Source: Actinomycetospora straminea
Lineage (GTDB): Bacteria; Actinomycetota; Actinomycetes; Mycobacteriales; Pseudonocardiaceae
Direction: 5' to 3'
DNA length: 64,000 bases
Assembly: GCF_028737255.1 (NCBI RefSeq)
Contig: NZ_JAQZAN010000004.1
Location: 186,001-250,000 of the forward strand
The notes below the pieces were generated by a model, which was given only the letters and a program-made list of their open reading frames with translations, had not been told where the DNA came from and did no database searches. How positions within the stretch are numbered: the first letter of the stretch is position 1; each line of letters begins with the position of its first letter. Below are positions 48,812 through 58,125 of this stretch, one piece after another. The position numbers and the translations under genes are program-made.

Positions 48812-49435
48812 GTGGCCCGTCTGCGCGTGCACGCGTTAACCATCACCCTCGACGGCTTCGGCACGGGCGTGGGACAGCGGCTCGACGCCCCGTTCGGCGA
48901 CGGCGTCGAGGGCCTGCACGACTGGATGATGCCGAGCTTCCGCGGCGAGGGGACCGGCGTCGACGACGCCGCGTTCCGCGCGGGGGACGAGAACATCGGG
49001 GCGACGATCATGGGGCGGAACATGTTCGGCCCCGTGCGCGGGGAGTGGCCCGACGAGAGCTGGCGAGGGTGGTGGGGCGAGGACCCGCCGTACCACCACG
49101 ACGTGTTCGTCCTGACCCACCACGCGCGGCCCTCGCTGCCGATGGACGGCGGGACGACCTTCCACTTCCTGGAGGCCACGCCGACGGAGGTCCTGGACCG
49201 CGCGACCGAGGCCGCCGGCGGGAAGGACGTCCGCCTCGGCGGCGGCGTCGCGACCGTGCGGGCGTTCCTCGCGGAGGGCCTGGTCGACGAGCTGAACCTG
49301 GTCGTCGCGCCGATCCTCGCCGGCGCGGGGGAGCGGCTCTTCGACGGCCTGCACGACCTGCCCGCCGGCTACCGGGTCGACGGGCTGACCCCGGGCGAGA
49401 GCGGGGCGGTCCACGCCCGGGTGGTGCGGCGGTAG
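48812..49435 (+). CDS. RibD C-terminal/dihydrofolate reductase-like protein
   Basis: A 207-residue protein of the RibD_C/DHFR fold. It has TITLDGFGTGVG, the NADPH site GATIMGRNMFGPVRG, VFVLTHHARPSLPMDGGTTF and the C-terminal LVDELNLVVAPILAGAGERL, which is a family hallmark. Related proteins (YwjB/YyaP-like) are NADPH-dependent reductases of unknown substrates and are often controlled by redox-sensing regulators. A GGAGGAGG site precedes the GTG. It is divergent from HxlR and 30 bp before hisB. Confidence 0.83.
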   Translation: MARLRVHALTITLDGFGTGVGQRLDAPFGDGVEGLHDWMMPSFRGEGTGVDDAAFRAGDENIGATIMGRNMFGPVRGEWPDESWRGWWGEDPPYHHDVFVLTHHARPSLPMDGGTTFHFLEATPTEVLDRATEAAGGKDVRLGGGVATVRAFLAEGLVDELNLVVAPILAGAGERLFDGLHDLPAGYRVDGLTPGESGAVHARVVRR

Positions 49436-49452
49436 CGCGGCGGGCCGATCCG

Positions 49453-49458
49453 TACCCT
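49453..49458 (+). promoter_or_regulatory. -10 box of hisB, leaderless
   Basis: TACCCT is 7 nt before the hisB GTG, the same box and spacing as at hisD, so the split his genes have their own promoter. Confidence 0.5.
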
Positions 49459-49465
49459 GGAACCC

Positions 49466-50071
49466 GTGAGTCGCACGGGACGCGTGGAGCGCGTGACCAA
49501 GGAGTCGAGCGTGCTCGTCGAGGTCGACCTCGACGGCACGGGCCGCACCGAGGTCGCCACCGGGGTGCCGTTCTTCGACCACATGCTCGACGCGCTGGGC
49601 AAGCACGGCGCGCTCGACCTCGTGGTCCGGGCGTCCGGCGACGTCGAGGTCGACGCCCACCACACCGTCGAGGACGTCGCGATCGTGCTGGGTCAGGCGC
49701 TCAAGCAGGCGCTGGGCGACAAGTCGGGCATCCGCCGCTTCGGCAACGCCTGGATCCCGATGGACGAGGCGCTCGCGCAGGCCGTCGTCGACGTCTCCGG
49801 GCGGCCCTACTGCGTGCACACCGGCGAGCCCGAGTCGATGGCCGGGTTCGTCGTCGGCGGGAACTACCCGACGGTGCTCAACCGGCACGTCTTCGAGTCG
49901 ATCGCCTTCCACGCCGGCATCGCCCTGCACGTGCGGGTCACCGGCGGGCGCGACCCGCACCACATCACCGAGGCCGAGTACAAGGCCATCGCCCGGGCGC
50001 TGCGCGCCGCCACCGAGCCCGACGCGCGCCTCGAGGGCCCGGCGTCGACCAAGGGCGTCCTGGAGTCGTGA
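49466..50071 (+). CDS. hisB: Imidazoleglycerol-phosphate dehydratase
   Basis: Manganese-dependent dehydratase of 201 residues that forms imidazole-acetol phosphate. The two metal-binding repeats are visible: [17 protein letters not shown] and [17 protein letters not shown], and in the second half [15 protein letters not shown] and [16 protein letters not shown]. It is monofunctional, lacking the histidinol phosphatase domain of enteric HisB. The predicted -10 box is 7 nt upstream. The next gene overlaps it by GTGA. Confidence 0.95.
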   Translation: MSRTGRVERVTKESSVLVEVDLDGTGRTEVATGVPFFDHMLDALGKHGALDLVVRASGDVEVDAHHTVEDVAIVLGQALKQALGDKSGIRRFGNAWIPMDEALAQAVVDVSGRPYCVHTGEPESMAGFVVGGNYPTVLNRHVFESIAFHAGIALHVRVTGGRDPHHITEAEYKAIARALRAATEPDARLEGPASTKGVLES

Positions 50072-50232
50072 GCTCGGGCAGCGTGCTCGTCATCGGGCTG
50101 CTCGCCCTGAGCGGGTTCCTCATCGGCGGCGTCGTCAGCTTCTGGCCGCGCAACAAGGTGGTGGCGGTGATCCTCGGGGTGCTGGCGGCCCTGGCCCTCG
50201 GCGGGGCGGTCCTGCGCCTGCTCCCCGCCTGA
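50068..50232 (+). CDS. Small two-helix membrane protein in his cluster
   Basis: A 54-residue protein with helices [20 protein letters not shown] and [20 protein letters not shown] separated by FWPRNK. The GTG overlaps the hisB TGA, so it is translationally coupled to hisB. Small membrane proteins at this place are seen in related actinobacterial his clusters, but no function is known to me. Confidence 0.65.
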   Translation: MSSGSVLVIGLLALSGFLIGGVVSFWPRNKVVAVILGVLAALALGGAVLRLLPA

Positions 50233-50324
50233 CACGATCATCCTCGCCCACCCCTCGGATTCGGGGGGTGGCGACCGCCGGGAACGGGGACAATCCTCGC
50301 GCAGATCAGCACCGGGGAGGCGCC

Positions 50325-51122
50325 GTGGACGTTCGGGGGCACGGTTCACCCCCCGTCCCACCCCGGGCCCCGTCGCCCGACGCCGCGGCGCGGATCGCCG
50401 AGCTCGCAGCCCTCGACGACGAGGCCGACGGCGCCACCGTCCGCCGGATCTACGACGACTGGGCCCCGACCTACGACGACGAGGACGTCGCGGCCCTGTT
50501 CGGCTACCCGTCGCCGGAGCGGGTCGCGGACCGGGTCGCGTCGCTCGTGCCTCCCGACACCGACGTCCTCGACGCGGCGTGCGGCACCGGGCTCGTCGGT
50601 GCGGCGCTCGCGGCGCGCGGCTTCCGGTCGGTCGACGGGCTCGACCTGTCGCCGGCGATGATCCGGCGGGCCCGCCGGCGCCGCGCCTACCACGATCTCG
50701 GACCCGCCGACCTGCGGCGCGAGGTGCCGGGCGCGGCCGCCAAGTTCGGGGTCGTCACCTGCGTCGGCGCGCTCGGTCCCGGCCACCTCGGCCCGGCCGC
50801 ACTCGGCGGCCTCGTGCGCGTGCTGCGCCCCGGCGGGCTGCTCGTCCTCGCGACCGCCGACGACGTCTGGGCGGCGGGACCGTACGCGGCGGCGGTGCAG
50901 CGGCTCGTGGACGGCGGTCACGTCCGGCCCGTCGACGGCTCCGACGACGGCTCCGACGACGGCTCCGACGACGGCTCCGACGACGGCTCCGACCGCGACC
51001 CCCACGACGACCGCGACCACGGCGACCGCAGCGATCGCGGTGACACCGGCCCCAGGCGGCTCGTGGTGCTGGCCGCGCGCGAGGTCCCGGGCCCGGGACG
51101 CTCGGTAGCCTGGTGGTCGTGA
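50325..51122 (+). CDS. SAM-dependent methyltransferase with GSDD repeat
   Basis: A 265-residue class I methyltransferase. [20 protein letters not shown] is a typical N-terminus, motif [21 protein letters not shown], then [31 protein letters not shown] and [15 protein letters not shown] run of four to five GSDD units encoded by perfect 12-bp DNA repeats (about 50938-50993) followed by a DRD/DRG charged stretch separates the last strand ([20 protein letters not shown]), a likely slippage-prone insertion. GGGGAGG precedes the GTG. Its stop overlaps hisH. Confidence 0.78.
   Translation: MDVRGHGSPPVPPRAPSPDAAARIAELAALDDEADGATVRRIYDDWAPTYDDEDVAALFGYPSPERVADRVASLVPPDTDVLDAACGTGLVGAALAARGFRSVDGLDLSPAMIRRARRRRAYHDLGPADLRREVPGAAAKFGVVTCVGALGPGHLGPAALGGLVRVLRPGGLLVLATADDVWAAGPYAAAVQRLVDGGHVRPVDGSDDGSDDGSDDGSDDGSDRDPHDDRDHGDRSDRGDTGPRRLVVLAAREVPGPGRSVAWWS
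50938..50993. repeat. 12-bp tandem repeat, GGCTCCGACGAC units
   Basis: About four and a half tandem copies of GGCTCCGACGAC, in frame and encoding GSDD. Copy changes would add or remove four residues without shifting frame. Confidence 0.85.
51106..51111 (+). promoter_or_regulatory. -10 box of hisH, leaderless
   Basis: TAGCCT ends 7 nt before the GTG at 51119, supporting that start over the GTG at 51113. Confidence 0.45.
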
Positions 51123-51793
51123 GCTCGCCCGCCCCCACCGTGCCGCGCCCGCCCTCGCGCACCCCGCGCGTCATCGTCCTCGACTACGGGTCGGGCAACC
51201 TGCGCTCGGCCGAGCGGGCGCTGGAGCACGTGGGCGCCGACGTCGAGGTCACCGCGGACGGCCGGGCGGCCCTGGAGGCCGACGGGCTCGTCGTCCCGGG
51301 CGTCGGGGCGTTCGCGGCGTGCGCGGCGGGCCTGCGCTCGGTGCGCGGCGAGCGGCTGATCGAGCAGCGCCTCGCCGGCGGGCGCCCGGTGCTCGGCATC
51401 TGCGTGGGCATGCAGGTGCTCTTCGAGCGCGGCGTCGAGTTCGGCGAGGAGGCCGCCGGCGCGGGCCAGTGGCCCGGCACCGTCGAGAAGATCCGCGCCG
51501 ACGTGCTGCCCCACATGGGCTGGAACACCGTGAGCGCCCCCGCGGGCAGCGTGCTGTTCGACGGCATGAGGCCCGACACGCGCTTCTACTTCGTGCACTC
51601 CTTCGGCGTGCGCCGCTGGGAGCAGCAGGCGCCGGAGCACTTCCGCCCGGCGATGGTGACCTGGGCCCACCACGGCGAGGACTTCGTCGCGGCCGTCGAG
51701 AACGGGCCGCTGTCGGCCACCCAGTTCCACCCCGAGAAGTCGGGCGAGGCCGGGGCGCAGCTGCTCTCGAACTGGCTGGGCGCGCTGCGGTAG
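51119..51793 (+). CDS. hisH: Imidazole glycerol phosphate synthase, glutaminase subunit
   Basis: Class I glutamine amidotransferase of 224 residues that feeds ammonia to His[21 protein letters not shown] is the N-terminus, the nucleophile Cys is in [14 protein letters not shown], and the His-Glu pair is in [12 protein letters not shown]. The oxyanion-strand PGVGAF is present. The GTG at 51119 overlaps the methyltransferase TGA. Its partner hisF is 3.2 kb downstream, beyond an ECF42 module and priA. Confidence 0.95.
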   Translation: MSSPAPTVPRPPSRTPRVIVLDYGSGNLRSAERALEHVGADVEVTADGRAALEADGLVVPGVGAFAACAAGLRSVRGERLIEQRLAGGRPVLGICVGMQVLFERGVEFGEEAAGAGQWPGTVEKIRADVLPHMGWNTVSAPAGSVLFDGMRPDTRFYFVHSFGVRRWEQQAPEHFRPAMVTWAHHGEDFVAAVENGPLSATQFHPEKSGEAGAQLLSNWLGALR

Positions 51794-51822
51794 ACGACTG
51801 CGGTAGAAATTCCCGCGGCCGG

Positions 51823-51849
51823 TGTCGAAGACGGTCCACCCCGTTCGAC
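51823..51849 (+). promoter_or_regulatory. Predicted ECF42-type promoter
   Basis: TGTCGA at 51823-51828 and CGAC at 51846-51849 with a 17-bp spacer match the -35 and -10 elements reported for ECF42 sigma factors. It lies 56 bp before the first DGPF gene, so the sigma factor encoded at the end of this operon probably drives its own expression. Confidence 0.65.
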
Positions 51850-51904
51850 GCCCGGGTGAGCGGCGGGGGAGAGAGCCCCGCCGGCGGTCCGCGAGGAGAG
51901 CCCG

Positions 51905-52339
51905 ATGCGCTACATGCTGATCATGTCGGCCCCCGAGTCGATGGTGGTGGGCGGTGCCGACGCCCCGTCGCCCGAGGAGGCCTTCGAGGCCATGGGCCGG
52001 TACAACACCGACCTCGTCGACGCGGGCGTCCTGCTCGCCGCCGAGGGCCTCGCGCCCAGCGCCGACGGGTTCGTCGTCAACCACGACGGCGAGCAGCCCG
52101 CGGTGACCGACGGCCCCTTCACCGAGGCGAAGGAGCTGGTCGCGGGCTTCTGGATCCTCGAGGTCGCCTCGCGTGAGGAGGCCGTCCAGTGGGCCCGGCG
52201 CTGCCCGATCGGGCCCGGCGTGCGCCTCGAGGTCCGGCGCATCGCCGAGCTGGCCGACCTCACCGACATCGCCCCCGCCGAGGTGCTCGACGCCGAGGCC
52301 ACCCTGCGCCGGCGGATCGCCGAGCGCGAGCAGGTCTGA
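51905..52339 (+). CDS. DGPF/YCII-domain protein 1
   Basis: A 144-residue YCII-related protein. MRYMLIMSAPESMVVGG is the first strand, LLAAEGLAPSADGFVV follows, and AVTDGPFTEAKELVAGFWIL contains the DGPF motif that names the family. The C-terminus has WARRCPIGPGVRLEVRRI. Proteins of this type are encoded next to ECF42 sigma factors and are their target genes. The biochemical role is unknown. It is the first gene of a three-gene operon. Confidence 0.87.
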   Translation: MRYMLIMSAPESMVVGGADAPSPEEAFEAMGRYNTDLVDAGVLLAAEGLAPSADGFVVNHDGEQPAVTDGPFTEAKELVAGFWILEVASREEAVQWARRCPIGPGVRLEVRRIAELADLTDIAPAEVLDAEATLRRRIAEREQV

Positions 52340-52384
52340 CCCCCGTCCACCCGAGCTCCCCGACCACACCCCAGGAGGACCGAG

Positions 52385-52807
52385 ATGCGCTTCATGCTGC
52401 TGCTCAAGTACGACGAGGCCGCGCAGGCGGAGACGCCGCCCGACCCGGCGATGTTCGAGGAGATGGGCACGTTCAACACCGCGATGGTCGACGCCGGCGT
52501 GCTCGTGGCCGGCGAGGGCCTGCTGCCCAGCGCCAAGGGCGCGCTCGTCGCGTTCGACGGCGAGGAGCCCACCGTCACCGACGGCCCGTTCGCCGAGGCC
52601 AAGGAGCTGGTCGGCGGATTCTGGATCCTCCAGGTCGACTCGCTCGAGGACGCCGTCTCGTGGGCCCGGCGGGCGCCGTTCCGCCAGGGCGAGCGCATCG
52701 AGGTGCGCAAGGTCGCCGAGGCCGAGGACTTCGAGGGCATCGCCCCGCAGGAGGTCCTCGACGCCGAGGAGGAGCTGCGCGCCCGACAGGCCCAGCAGCA
52801 CGGGTGA
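52385..52807 (+). CDS. DGPF/YCII-domain protein 2
   Basis: A 140-residue paralogue of the preceding protein: MRFMLLLKYDEAAQAE, LVAGEGLLPSAKGALVAF, TVTDGPFAEAKELVGGFWIL and WARRAPFRQGERIEVRKV. An AGGAGG site precedes the ATG by 6 nt. It overlaps the sigma factor gene by GTGA. The pair may form a heterodimer, as YCII folds are ferredoxin-like dimers. Confidence 0.87.
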   Translation: MRFMLLLKYDEAAQAETPPDPAMFEEMGTFNTAMVDAGVLVAGEGLLPSAKGALVAFDGEEPTVTDGPFAEAKELVGGFWILQVDSLEDAVSWARRAPFRQGERIEVRKVAEAEDFEGIAPQEVLDAEEELRARQAQQHG

Positions 52808-54138
52808 CCGGCTCCGCGACCGCCGACCCCGCCCGTCCGGATCCCTTCGGCGTCCTGGAGACGGTGTGGCGGATGGAGTCGGCGCGCATCGTGGCCGGCG
52901 TCGCGCGCGTGGTGCGCGACGTCGGCCGCGCGGAGGAGCTCGCCCACGACGCCCTCGTCGCGGCGATGGAGCAGTGGCCCGCCGAGGGCGTGCCGGACAA
53001 CCCCGGCGCGTGGCTCGCGGCCACGGCCCGGCGACGGGCCATCGACATGATCCGCCGCGAGCAGACGCTCGCGCGCAAGACGGAGACCCTCGAGGCGGGG
53101 GAGTCGGGCGTGGCACCGGGGGCGGACGCGGCGGTCGGGGACGGGGCGGCCGACGTCGGTGACGAGGTCCTCGCGCTGCTCTTCGCCACCTGCCACCCGG
53201 CCGTGGCGCGCGAGTCCCGGGTGGCGCTGACCCTGCGGCTGTTCGGGGGCCTGACCACCGACGAGATCGCCCACGCGTTCCTCGTCCCGTCGCCGACGAT
53301 CGGGCAGCGCATCTCCCGCGCCAAGAAGCGACTGGCCGGCGTGGGCCCCGAGGCCCTCGAGGTGCCCGTCGGCGACGAGCTGACCGCCCGCCTCGGCGCC
53401 GTGCTCGAGGTGATCTACCTCGTGTTCAACGAGGGCTACGCGGCCACGACCGGCGTCGACTGGACCCGCCCGACCCTCTGCGTCGAGGCGATGCGGCTCG
53501 GTCGGGTGCTCGCGGCGCGCATCCCCGGCGAGGCCGAGGTGCACGGTCTCGTCGCGCTGATGGAGCTGCAGGCCTCGCGCCTGCGGGCGCGCGTCGGGCC
53601 GTCGGGCGAGCCGATCCTGCTGGGCGACCAGGATCGCGCGCAGTGGGACCGGATGCTCATCGGGCGGGGGCTCGCCGCGCTCGCGCGGGCCGAGGAGACG
53701 GTGCCGCGCGGCCGGTACACGCTGCAGGCCGCGATCGCCGCCTGCCACGCCCGCGCGCGGTCCACCGACGACACCGACTGGGCCGCGATCGCCGGGCTCT
53801 ACGCCGAGCTCGCGGCGCTGGCCCCGTCGCCGGTGGTCGAGCTGAACCGGGCGGTGGCGGTGGCCCGCGCGGAGGGGGCGGAGGCGGGGCTCGCGGTGCT
53901 GGCGCCGCTGGCGGACGACCCGGCCCTCGCGGGCTACCACCTGCTGCCGGCGGTGCGCGCCGACATGCTCACGACGCTGGGCCGCGTCGACGAGGCCGTC
54001 GCCGAGCTGGACCGGGCCCTGGAGCTGGTCCGGACGGTGGCCGAGCGGGAGCTGCTGGAACGGCGCCGGTCGGCGCTGGCGGGGACGGGAGCGGGGACGG
54101 GAGCGGGCACGGGAGCGGGCACGGGAGCGACCACCTGA
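52804..54138 (+). CDS. ECF42 RNA polymerase sigma factor with TPR-like tail
   Basis: An extracytoplasmic-function sigma factor of 444 residues. Region 2 includes [20 protein letters not shown] and [20 protein letters not shown]; region 4 includes [20 protein letters not shown] and [15 protein letters not shown]. The long C-terminal domain (about 200-425; [79 protein letters not shown]) has the TPR-like helices that mark group ECF42 and replace an anti-sigma factor. The end is a GTGA repeat from 12-bp tandem DNA. Two DGPF genes precede it, the conserved context. Confidence 0.92.
   Translation: MTGSATADPARPDPFGVLETVWRMESARIVAGVARVVRDVGRAEELAHDALVAAMEQWPAEGVPDNPGAWLAATARRRAIDMIRREQTLARKTETLEAGESGVAPGADAAVGDGAADVGDEVLALLFATCHPAVARESRVALTLRLFGGLTTDEIAHAFLVPSPTIGQRISRAKKRLAGVGPEALEVPVGDELTARLGAVLEVIYLVFNEGYAATTGVDWTRPTLCVEAMRLGRVLAARIPGEAEVHGLVALMELQASRLRARVGPSGEPILLGDQDRAQWDRMLIGRGLAALARAEETVPRGRYTLQAAIAACHARARSTDDTDWAAIAGLYAELAALAPSPVVELNRAVAVARAEGAEAGLAVLAPLADDPALAGYHLLPAVRADMLTTLGRVDEAVAELDRALELVRTVAERELLERRRSALAGTGAGTGAGTGAGTGATT
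54086..54131. repeat. 12-bp tandem repeat at sigma-factor 3' end
   Basis: Nearly perfect GGGACGGGAGCG and GGCACGGGAGCG units, about four copies, encode the last residues (GTGA repeat). They lie beyond the folded domain. Confidence 0.8.
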
Positions 54139-54149
54139 GCGACCGCGGC

Positions 54150-54155
54150 TACGAT
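54150..54155 (+). promoter_or_regulatory. -10 box of priA, leaderless
   Basis: TACGAT lies 8 nt before the GTG of priA, within the gap after the sigma-factor gene, giving priA transcription independent of ECF42. Confidence 0.45.
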
Positions 54156-54163
54156 CGCGCGCC

Positions 54164-54898
54164 GTGACCATCGACCTGCTCCCCGCCGTCGACGTCGTGG
54201 ACGGCCAGGCGGTCCGGCTCGTCCAGGGCGTGGCCGGCACCGAGACCGGCTACGGCGACCCCCTGGACGCGGCGCGCGCCTGGGCCGCCGACGGGGCGGA
54301 GTGGCTGCACCTCGTCGACCTCGACGCCGCGTTCGGCCGCGGCTCGAACGCCGAGCTGCTGGCGTCGGTGGTGGCGCAGGTCGACATCAAGGTCGAGCTC
54401 TCCGGCGGCATCCGTGACGACGCCTCGCTGCGCCGGGCGCTGGCCACCGGGTGCGAGCGCGTGAACATCGGCACCGCGGCGCTCGAGGACCCGGCCTGGT
54501 GCGCGCAGGCGATCGCCGAGTTCGGGGACCGGGTCGCGGTCGGGCTCGACGTCAAGATCACCGAGGGCCGGCACCGGCTCGCCGCGCGCGGGTGGGTCTC
54601 CGACGGCGGCGACCTGTGGAGCGTGCTCGCCCGCCTCGACGCCGAGGGCTGCGCGCGCTACGTCGTCACCGACGTCGGCCGCGACGGCACGCTGACCGGC
54701 CCGAACACCGAGCTGCTCGAGGCCGTCTGCGCGCGCACCGACCGTCCCGTGGTGGCGTCGGGCGGGGTGTCGTCGCTCGACGACCTGCGCGCGCTCGACG
54801 CCCTGGCCCCCCTCGGCGTCGAGGGCGCGATCGTCGGCAAGGCCCTGTACCACGGCAACTTCACCCTGGCCGACGCGCTGGCCCTGACCCGCACGTGA
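54164..54898 (+). CDS. priA: PriA: HisA/TrpF bifunctional isomerase
   Basis: A (beta-alpha)8-barrel phosphoribosyl isomerase of 244 residues. Catalytic residues are Asp in [18 protein letters not shown] and Asp in [35 protein letters not shown] and [13 protein letters not shown] bind phosphates. Actinobacterial PriA catalyses both ProFAR isomerisation (HisA) and phosphoribosylanthranilate isomerisation (TrpF). The trp cluster at 58-64 kb has no trpF, which supports the dual role. A -10 box is 8 nt upstream. Its stop lies inside a hairpin before hisF. Confidence 0.93.
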   Translation: MTIDLLPAVDVVDGQAVRLVQGVAGTETGYGDPLDAARAWAADGAEWLHLVDLDAAFGRGSNAELLASVVAQVDIKVELSGGIRDDASLRRALATGCERVNIGTAALEDPAWCAQAIAEFGDRVAVGLDVKITEGRHRLAARGWVSDGGDLWSVLARLDAEGCARYVVTDVGRDGTLTGPNTELLEAVCARTDRPVVASGGVSSLDDLRALDALAPLGVEGAIVGKALYHGNFTLADALALTRT

Positions 54899-54936
54899 GC
54901 GATGTTCCCGGTCCTGGCCGGGAAATCCGCTCACGT
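54893..54936 (+). terminator. Hairpin between priA and hisF
   Basis: ACGTGAGCG-N3-TTCCCGG pairs with CCGGGAA-N3-CGCTCACGT around the loop TCCTGG. The priA TGA is in the left arm. hisF has its own -10 box right after it, which fits a terminator or mRNA-stabilising stem. Confidence 0.7.
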
Positions 54937-54946
54937 CGGGCGCGGT

Positions 54947-54952
54947 TAGGCT
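54947..54952 (+). promoter_or_regulatory. -10 box of hisF, leaderless
   Basis: TAGGCT ends 6 nt before the hisF ATG, immediately after the hairpin. Confidence 0.45.
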
Positions 54953-54958
54953 GAACGC

Positions 54959-55732
54959 ATGGGTGTTGCCGTCCGCGTGATCCCCTGCCTGGACGTCGAC
55001 GCGGGCAGGGTGGTCAAGGGCGTCAACTTCGTGGACCTGCGCGACGCCGGCGACCCCGTCGAAATGGCACGGCTCTACGACGCCGAGGGCGCCGACGAGC
55101 TCACCTTCCTCGACGTCAGCGCGTCGTCGGGCGAGCGCGAGACCACCTACGACGTCGTCCGGCGCACCGCCGAGCAGGTCTTCATCCCGCTCACCGTCGG
55201 CGGCGGCGTGCGGACCAACGAGGACATCGACAAGCTCCTGCGCGCGGGCGCGGACAAGGTCGGCATCAACACCGCCGCCATCGCCCGCCCCGAGTTCCTC
55301 GGCGAGGCCAGCCGGCGCTACGGCTCCCAGTGCATCGTCCTGTCCGTCGACGCCCGCCGCGTGCCCGCGGACGGACAGCCGACGCCGTCGGGGTTCGAGG
55401 TCACCACGCACGGCGGGCGCCGCGGCACCGGGATCGACGCCCTCGAGTGGGCCCAGCGCGGCCAGGAGCTCGGGGTCGGGGAGATCCTGCTCAACTCCAT
55501 GGACGCCGACGGGACGAAGGCCGGGTTCGACCTGGAGATGCTCGCGAAGGTGCGCGCGCTCGTCGACGTCCCGGTGATCGCGAGCGGCGGCGCGGGCGCG
55601 GTGGAGCACTTCGCGCCGGCGGTCGCGGCGGGGGCCGACGCGGTGCTCGCGGCCAGTGTGTTCCACTTCGGGATCATGCGGATCGGCGAGGTCAAGGACG
55701 CGCTGCGCGCCGACGGGGTGGAGGTCCGGTGA
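54959..55732 (+). CDS. hisF: Imidazole glycerol phosphate synthase, cyclase subunit
   Basis: A (beta-alpha)8-barrel of 257 residues that uses ammonia from HisH to make IGP and AICAR. Catalytic Asp residues are in [20 protein letters not shown] and [38 protein letters not shown] and [13 protein letters not shown] are phosphate-binding motifs. It overlaps hisI by GTGA. A predicted -10 box is 6 nt upstream of the ATG. Confidence 0.96.
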   Translation: MGVAVRVIPCLDVDAGRVVKGVNFVDLRDAGDPVEMARLYDAEGADELTFLDVSASSGERETTYDVVRRTAEQVFIPLTVGGGVRTNEDIDKLLRAGADKVGINTAAIARPEFLGEASRRYGSQCIVLSVDARRVPADGQPTPSGFEVTTHGGRRGTGIDALEWAQRGQELGVGEILLNSMDADGTKAGFDLEMLAKVRALVDVPVIASGGAGAVEHFAPAVAAGADAVLAASVFHFGIMRIGEVKDALRADGVEVR

Positions 55733-56082
55733 CCTGGACCCTCGCCCCGGACGTGGCCGGCCAGCTCAAGCGCACCCCGGACGGCCTGGTCTGCGCGGTG
55801 GTCCAGCAGTACGACACGCGCGAGGTCCTCATGGTCGCGTGGATGTCCGACGAGGCGCTGGCCCGCACGATCGCCACCCGCGAGGGCACCTACTGGTCGC
55901 GCTCGCGCGGCGAGCTCTGGATCAAGGGCGCGACGTCGGGGCACGTGCAGAAGGTCGTCGAGGTCCGCCTGGACTGCGACGGCGACACCGTGCTCGTGCT
56001 GGTCGACCAGTCCGGCGCCGCGTGCCACACCGGCGACCACACCTGCTTCGACGCCGACCTCCTGCTCGCGCCCGAGGCCTGA
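55729..56082 (+). CDS. hisI: Phosphoribosyl-AMP cyclohydrolase
   Basis: A zinc/magnesium-dependent enzyme of 117 residues that opens the adenine ring of PR-AMP. Hallmarks are [40 protein letters not shown] and [20 protein letters not shown] with metal-binding CHTGDHTCF. The HisE (PR-ATP pyrophosphohydrolase) domain is not fused, as usual in actinobacteria. It ends the his cluster, 7 bp before the convergent LysR gene. Confidence 0.95.
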   Translation: MTWTLAPDVAGQLKRTPDGLVCAVVQQYDTREVLMVAWMSDEALARTIATREGTYWSRSRGELWIKGATSGHVQKVVEVRLDCDGDTVLVLVDQSGAACHTGDHTCFDADLLLAPEA

Positions 56083-56089
56083 GGCGCGC

Positions 56090-57010
56090 TCACCCCGAGG
56101 CGGCCACCGCCGCGTCCCGCTCGGCCGCGACCGCCCGGAACGCCTCGACGGCGGCGCGCACCGCCGCGGTGTCCCGATCGGTGCGCCACACCGCGTCGAT
56201 GCTGCGGCGCAGGCACGGGTCGGTGGCGACGACGGCGACGCTCGCCGGCAGCGGCGGGCGCGCGAGCCGGGGGACGAGCGCCGCGACACCGATGCCCGCG
56301 ACCAGCTCGACGTGCATCCCGAAGCCCCGCACCCGGCAGGTCACCCGCGGCTCGAGTCCGGCCGCGCGGAGCGTGTACACCAGCCAGGCGCCGGCGCGGT
56401 TGTCGTCGCCGTCGGCCACCCAGTCGAGGTCGTCGACGTCGCCGAGGTCCACCGGCCCCCGCCCGGCGAGCCGGTGGTCGGCGGGCAGCAGGAGGTCGAT
56501 GACGTCCTCGCACAGGCGCGCCCGCGAGGTACCGGGCGGGATCGGCGCGGGCAGGCCGTCCCAGTTCTCGACGACCGCGAGGTCGAGGTCGCCGGCGAGG
56601 ACCGCCGGCAGCGTCTCCTCGGCTTCCCCGTCGGCGAGGGCCACGCGCAGGTCGGGGTGCGCCGCGCGCAGCCGGGAGAGCGTCGGCGGGGCGAGGGCGT
56701 GGACCGAGGTCGGGATCGCGCCGATGCGCAGCTCGCCGACCACCTCGTCCCGCAGCCGGTCGAGGTCGAGCCGGGCGGCGGCGACGCGGGCGAGGATCTC
56801 CGCGGCGTGCTCGGCGAGCATCCGCCCGGCCGGGGTGAGGCGCAGCCCGCGCCCCGCCGGCTCGGTCAGCGGCGCGCCGGCCTCGCGCTCGAGCTTGGCG
56901 AGCTGCTGGGACACCGCGGACGGCGTGAGGTGCAGCGCGCCCGCGGCGCCGGCGATCGAGCCGTGACGCGCGAGCGCGTCGAGGGCGCGGAGGCGGTCGA
57001 GCGCGAACAC
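56090..57010 (-). CDS. LysR-family regulator
   Basis: A 306-residue LysR regulator. The HTH is [20 protein letters not shown] with HLTPSAVSQQLAKLEREAGA; the effector domain begins around GELRIGAIPTSVHALAPPTL. The start is the GTG at 57010. It is divergent from an EamA-type exporter gene with 74 bp between, a common arrangement in which the regulator controls the exporter. Ligand unknown. Confidence 0.85.
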   Translation of the reverse strand: MFALDRLRALDALARHGSIAGAAGALHLTPSAVSQQLAKLEREAGAPLTEPAGRGLRLTPAGRMLAEHAAEILARVAAARLDLDRLRDEVVGELRIGAIPTSVHALAPPTLSRLRAAHPDLRVALADGEAEETLPAVLAGDLDLAVVENWDGLPAPIPPGTSRARLCEDVIDLLLPADHRLAGRGPVDLGDVDDLDWVADGDDNRAGAWLVYTLRAAGLEPRVTCRVRGFGMHVELVAGIGVAALVPRLARPPLPASVAVVATDPCLRRSIDAVWRTDRDTAAVRAAVEAFRAVAAERDAAVAASG

Positions 57011-57084
57011 ATCAGCGAACGTAACGGGTCGGGGCCAGGAATCATCGCTGGTCCTTGACGGTTACGGCACCGACCATCGAGGAC

Positions 57085-58107
57085 GTGACCCGCTCCCTCG
57101 CCCGCGCCGACGCCGATGCCACCGGCGACCCCACCGGCGACCCCGTCCCCGTCCCGCGGGTCGACGCCCGGCTCGTCGCCGTGGCCGGGAGCCTCTGCAT
57201 CGCGTTCTCGCCGATCTTCATCGCCCTCGCGGGCACGAGCCCGGGCACCGCGACCTTCTTCCGCTGCGCCCTGGCTCTCCCGCTGCTCGCGCCCCTGGCG
57301 CTGCTCGAGTGGCGCCGCCGGCGGCGCACCGCGGCGTCGACCGGGAACCGCCCGTTCGTGCTGCTCCTGGGCGGCGTGCTGCTCGGGCTGGACATGACGC
57401 TGTGGGCGGAGTCGGTGCGCGCGGTCGGCGCCGGGGTGTCGACGGTCGTCGTCAACGCCCAGGTCGTGATCCTGCCGCTGCTCGCGTTCCTCGTCCTCGG
57501 CGAGCGGGTGCGGCGCACCTTCGTGCTCGCGGTGCCCGTCATGCTCGTCGGCGTCGCGCTGGCGGGCGGGCTGGTCGGCGGGAGCGAGGCGATGGTCGGG
57601 TCGGCGCCGGTGCGCGGGACGGTCACCGCACTCGTCGCCGCCGTCGCGTACGCGGGCTACCTGCTGTTCGTGCGGCTCGGGGCCGGCCCGGGCCAGCGCT
57701 TCACCCCGGTCGCGATCGCCACCGTCGGCGCGGGCGCCACGTCCTTCGTCATCGGCTCCTTCTGGCAGGGCGTCGACCTCGCGCCCGGGTGGCCCGCGAT
57801 CGGGTGGCTCGTCGCGCTCGCCGTCGTCGGGCAGGTGACCGGCTGGGTGCTCATCGCCTCCGCCCTGCCCCGGCTGCCGTCCTCCACCGGCGCCTCGATC
57901 CTGCTGCTCCAGCCCGTCGGCGCGGTGCTGCTCGGGGCCGTGATCCTCGGCGAGCGTCCCGGCGTGCTGCAGCTGCTGGGCTGCGCGGTCGTGCTCGGCG
58001 CGGTGGCCGTCGCCGCCCGCACCCGGGCCGCGCCGCCGCCGGAGCCGGCGGGCGAGCCGGCGGTGGAGGCGCGCGGTGAGGCGGCCGAGGACGCGGAGCG
58101 CGGCTGA
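57085..58107 (+). CDS. EamA/RhaT-family (DMT) exporter
   Basis: A membrane protein of about 340 residues with ten predicted helices in two EamA repeats. The first spans LVAVAGSLCIAFSPIFIALA to ALAGGLVGG; the second starts GTVTALVAAVAYAGYLLFVR and ends LQLLGCAVVLGAVAVAAR. LPSSTGASILLLQPVGAVLL and LGERPGVLQ are EamA signatures. It likely exports metabolites such as amino acids. GTG 57085 is preferred; a TTG at 57055 is also in frame. It is divergent from the LysR gene. Confidence 0.85.
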   Translation: MTRSLARADADATGDPTGDPVPVPRVDARLVAVAGSLCIAFSPIFIALAGTSPGTATFFRCALALPLLAPLALLEWRRRRRTAASTGNRPFVLLLGGVLLGLDMTLWAESVRAVGAGVSTVVVNAQVVILPLLAFLVLGERVRRTFVLAVPVMLVGVALAGGLVGGSEAMVGSAPVRGTVTALVAAVAYAGYLLFVRLGAGPGQRFTPVAIATVGAGATSFVIGSFWQGVDLAPGWPAIGWLVALAVVGQVTGWVLIASALPRLPSSTGASILLLQPVGAVLLGAVILGERPGVLQLLGCAVVLGAVAVAARTRAAPPPEPAGEPAVEARGEAAEDAERG

Positions 58108-58125
58108 TCCGGGGCGCCCGGTGTC

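Noticed and set aside
50935-51045. Short minisatellite as a CRISPR or regulatory repeat
   Set aside because: The 12-bp units are in frame in a methyltransferase and encode GSDD; a coding repeat explains them.
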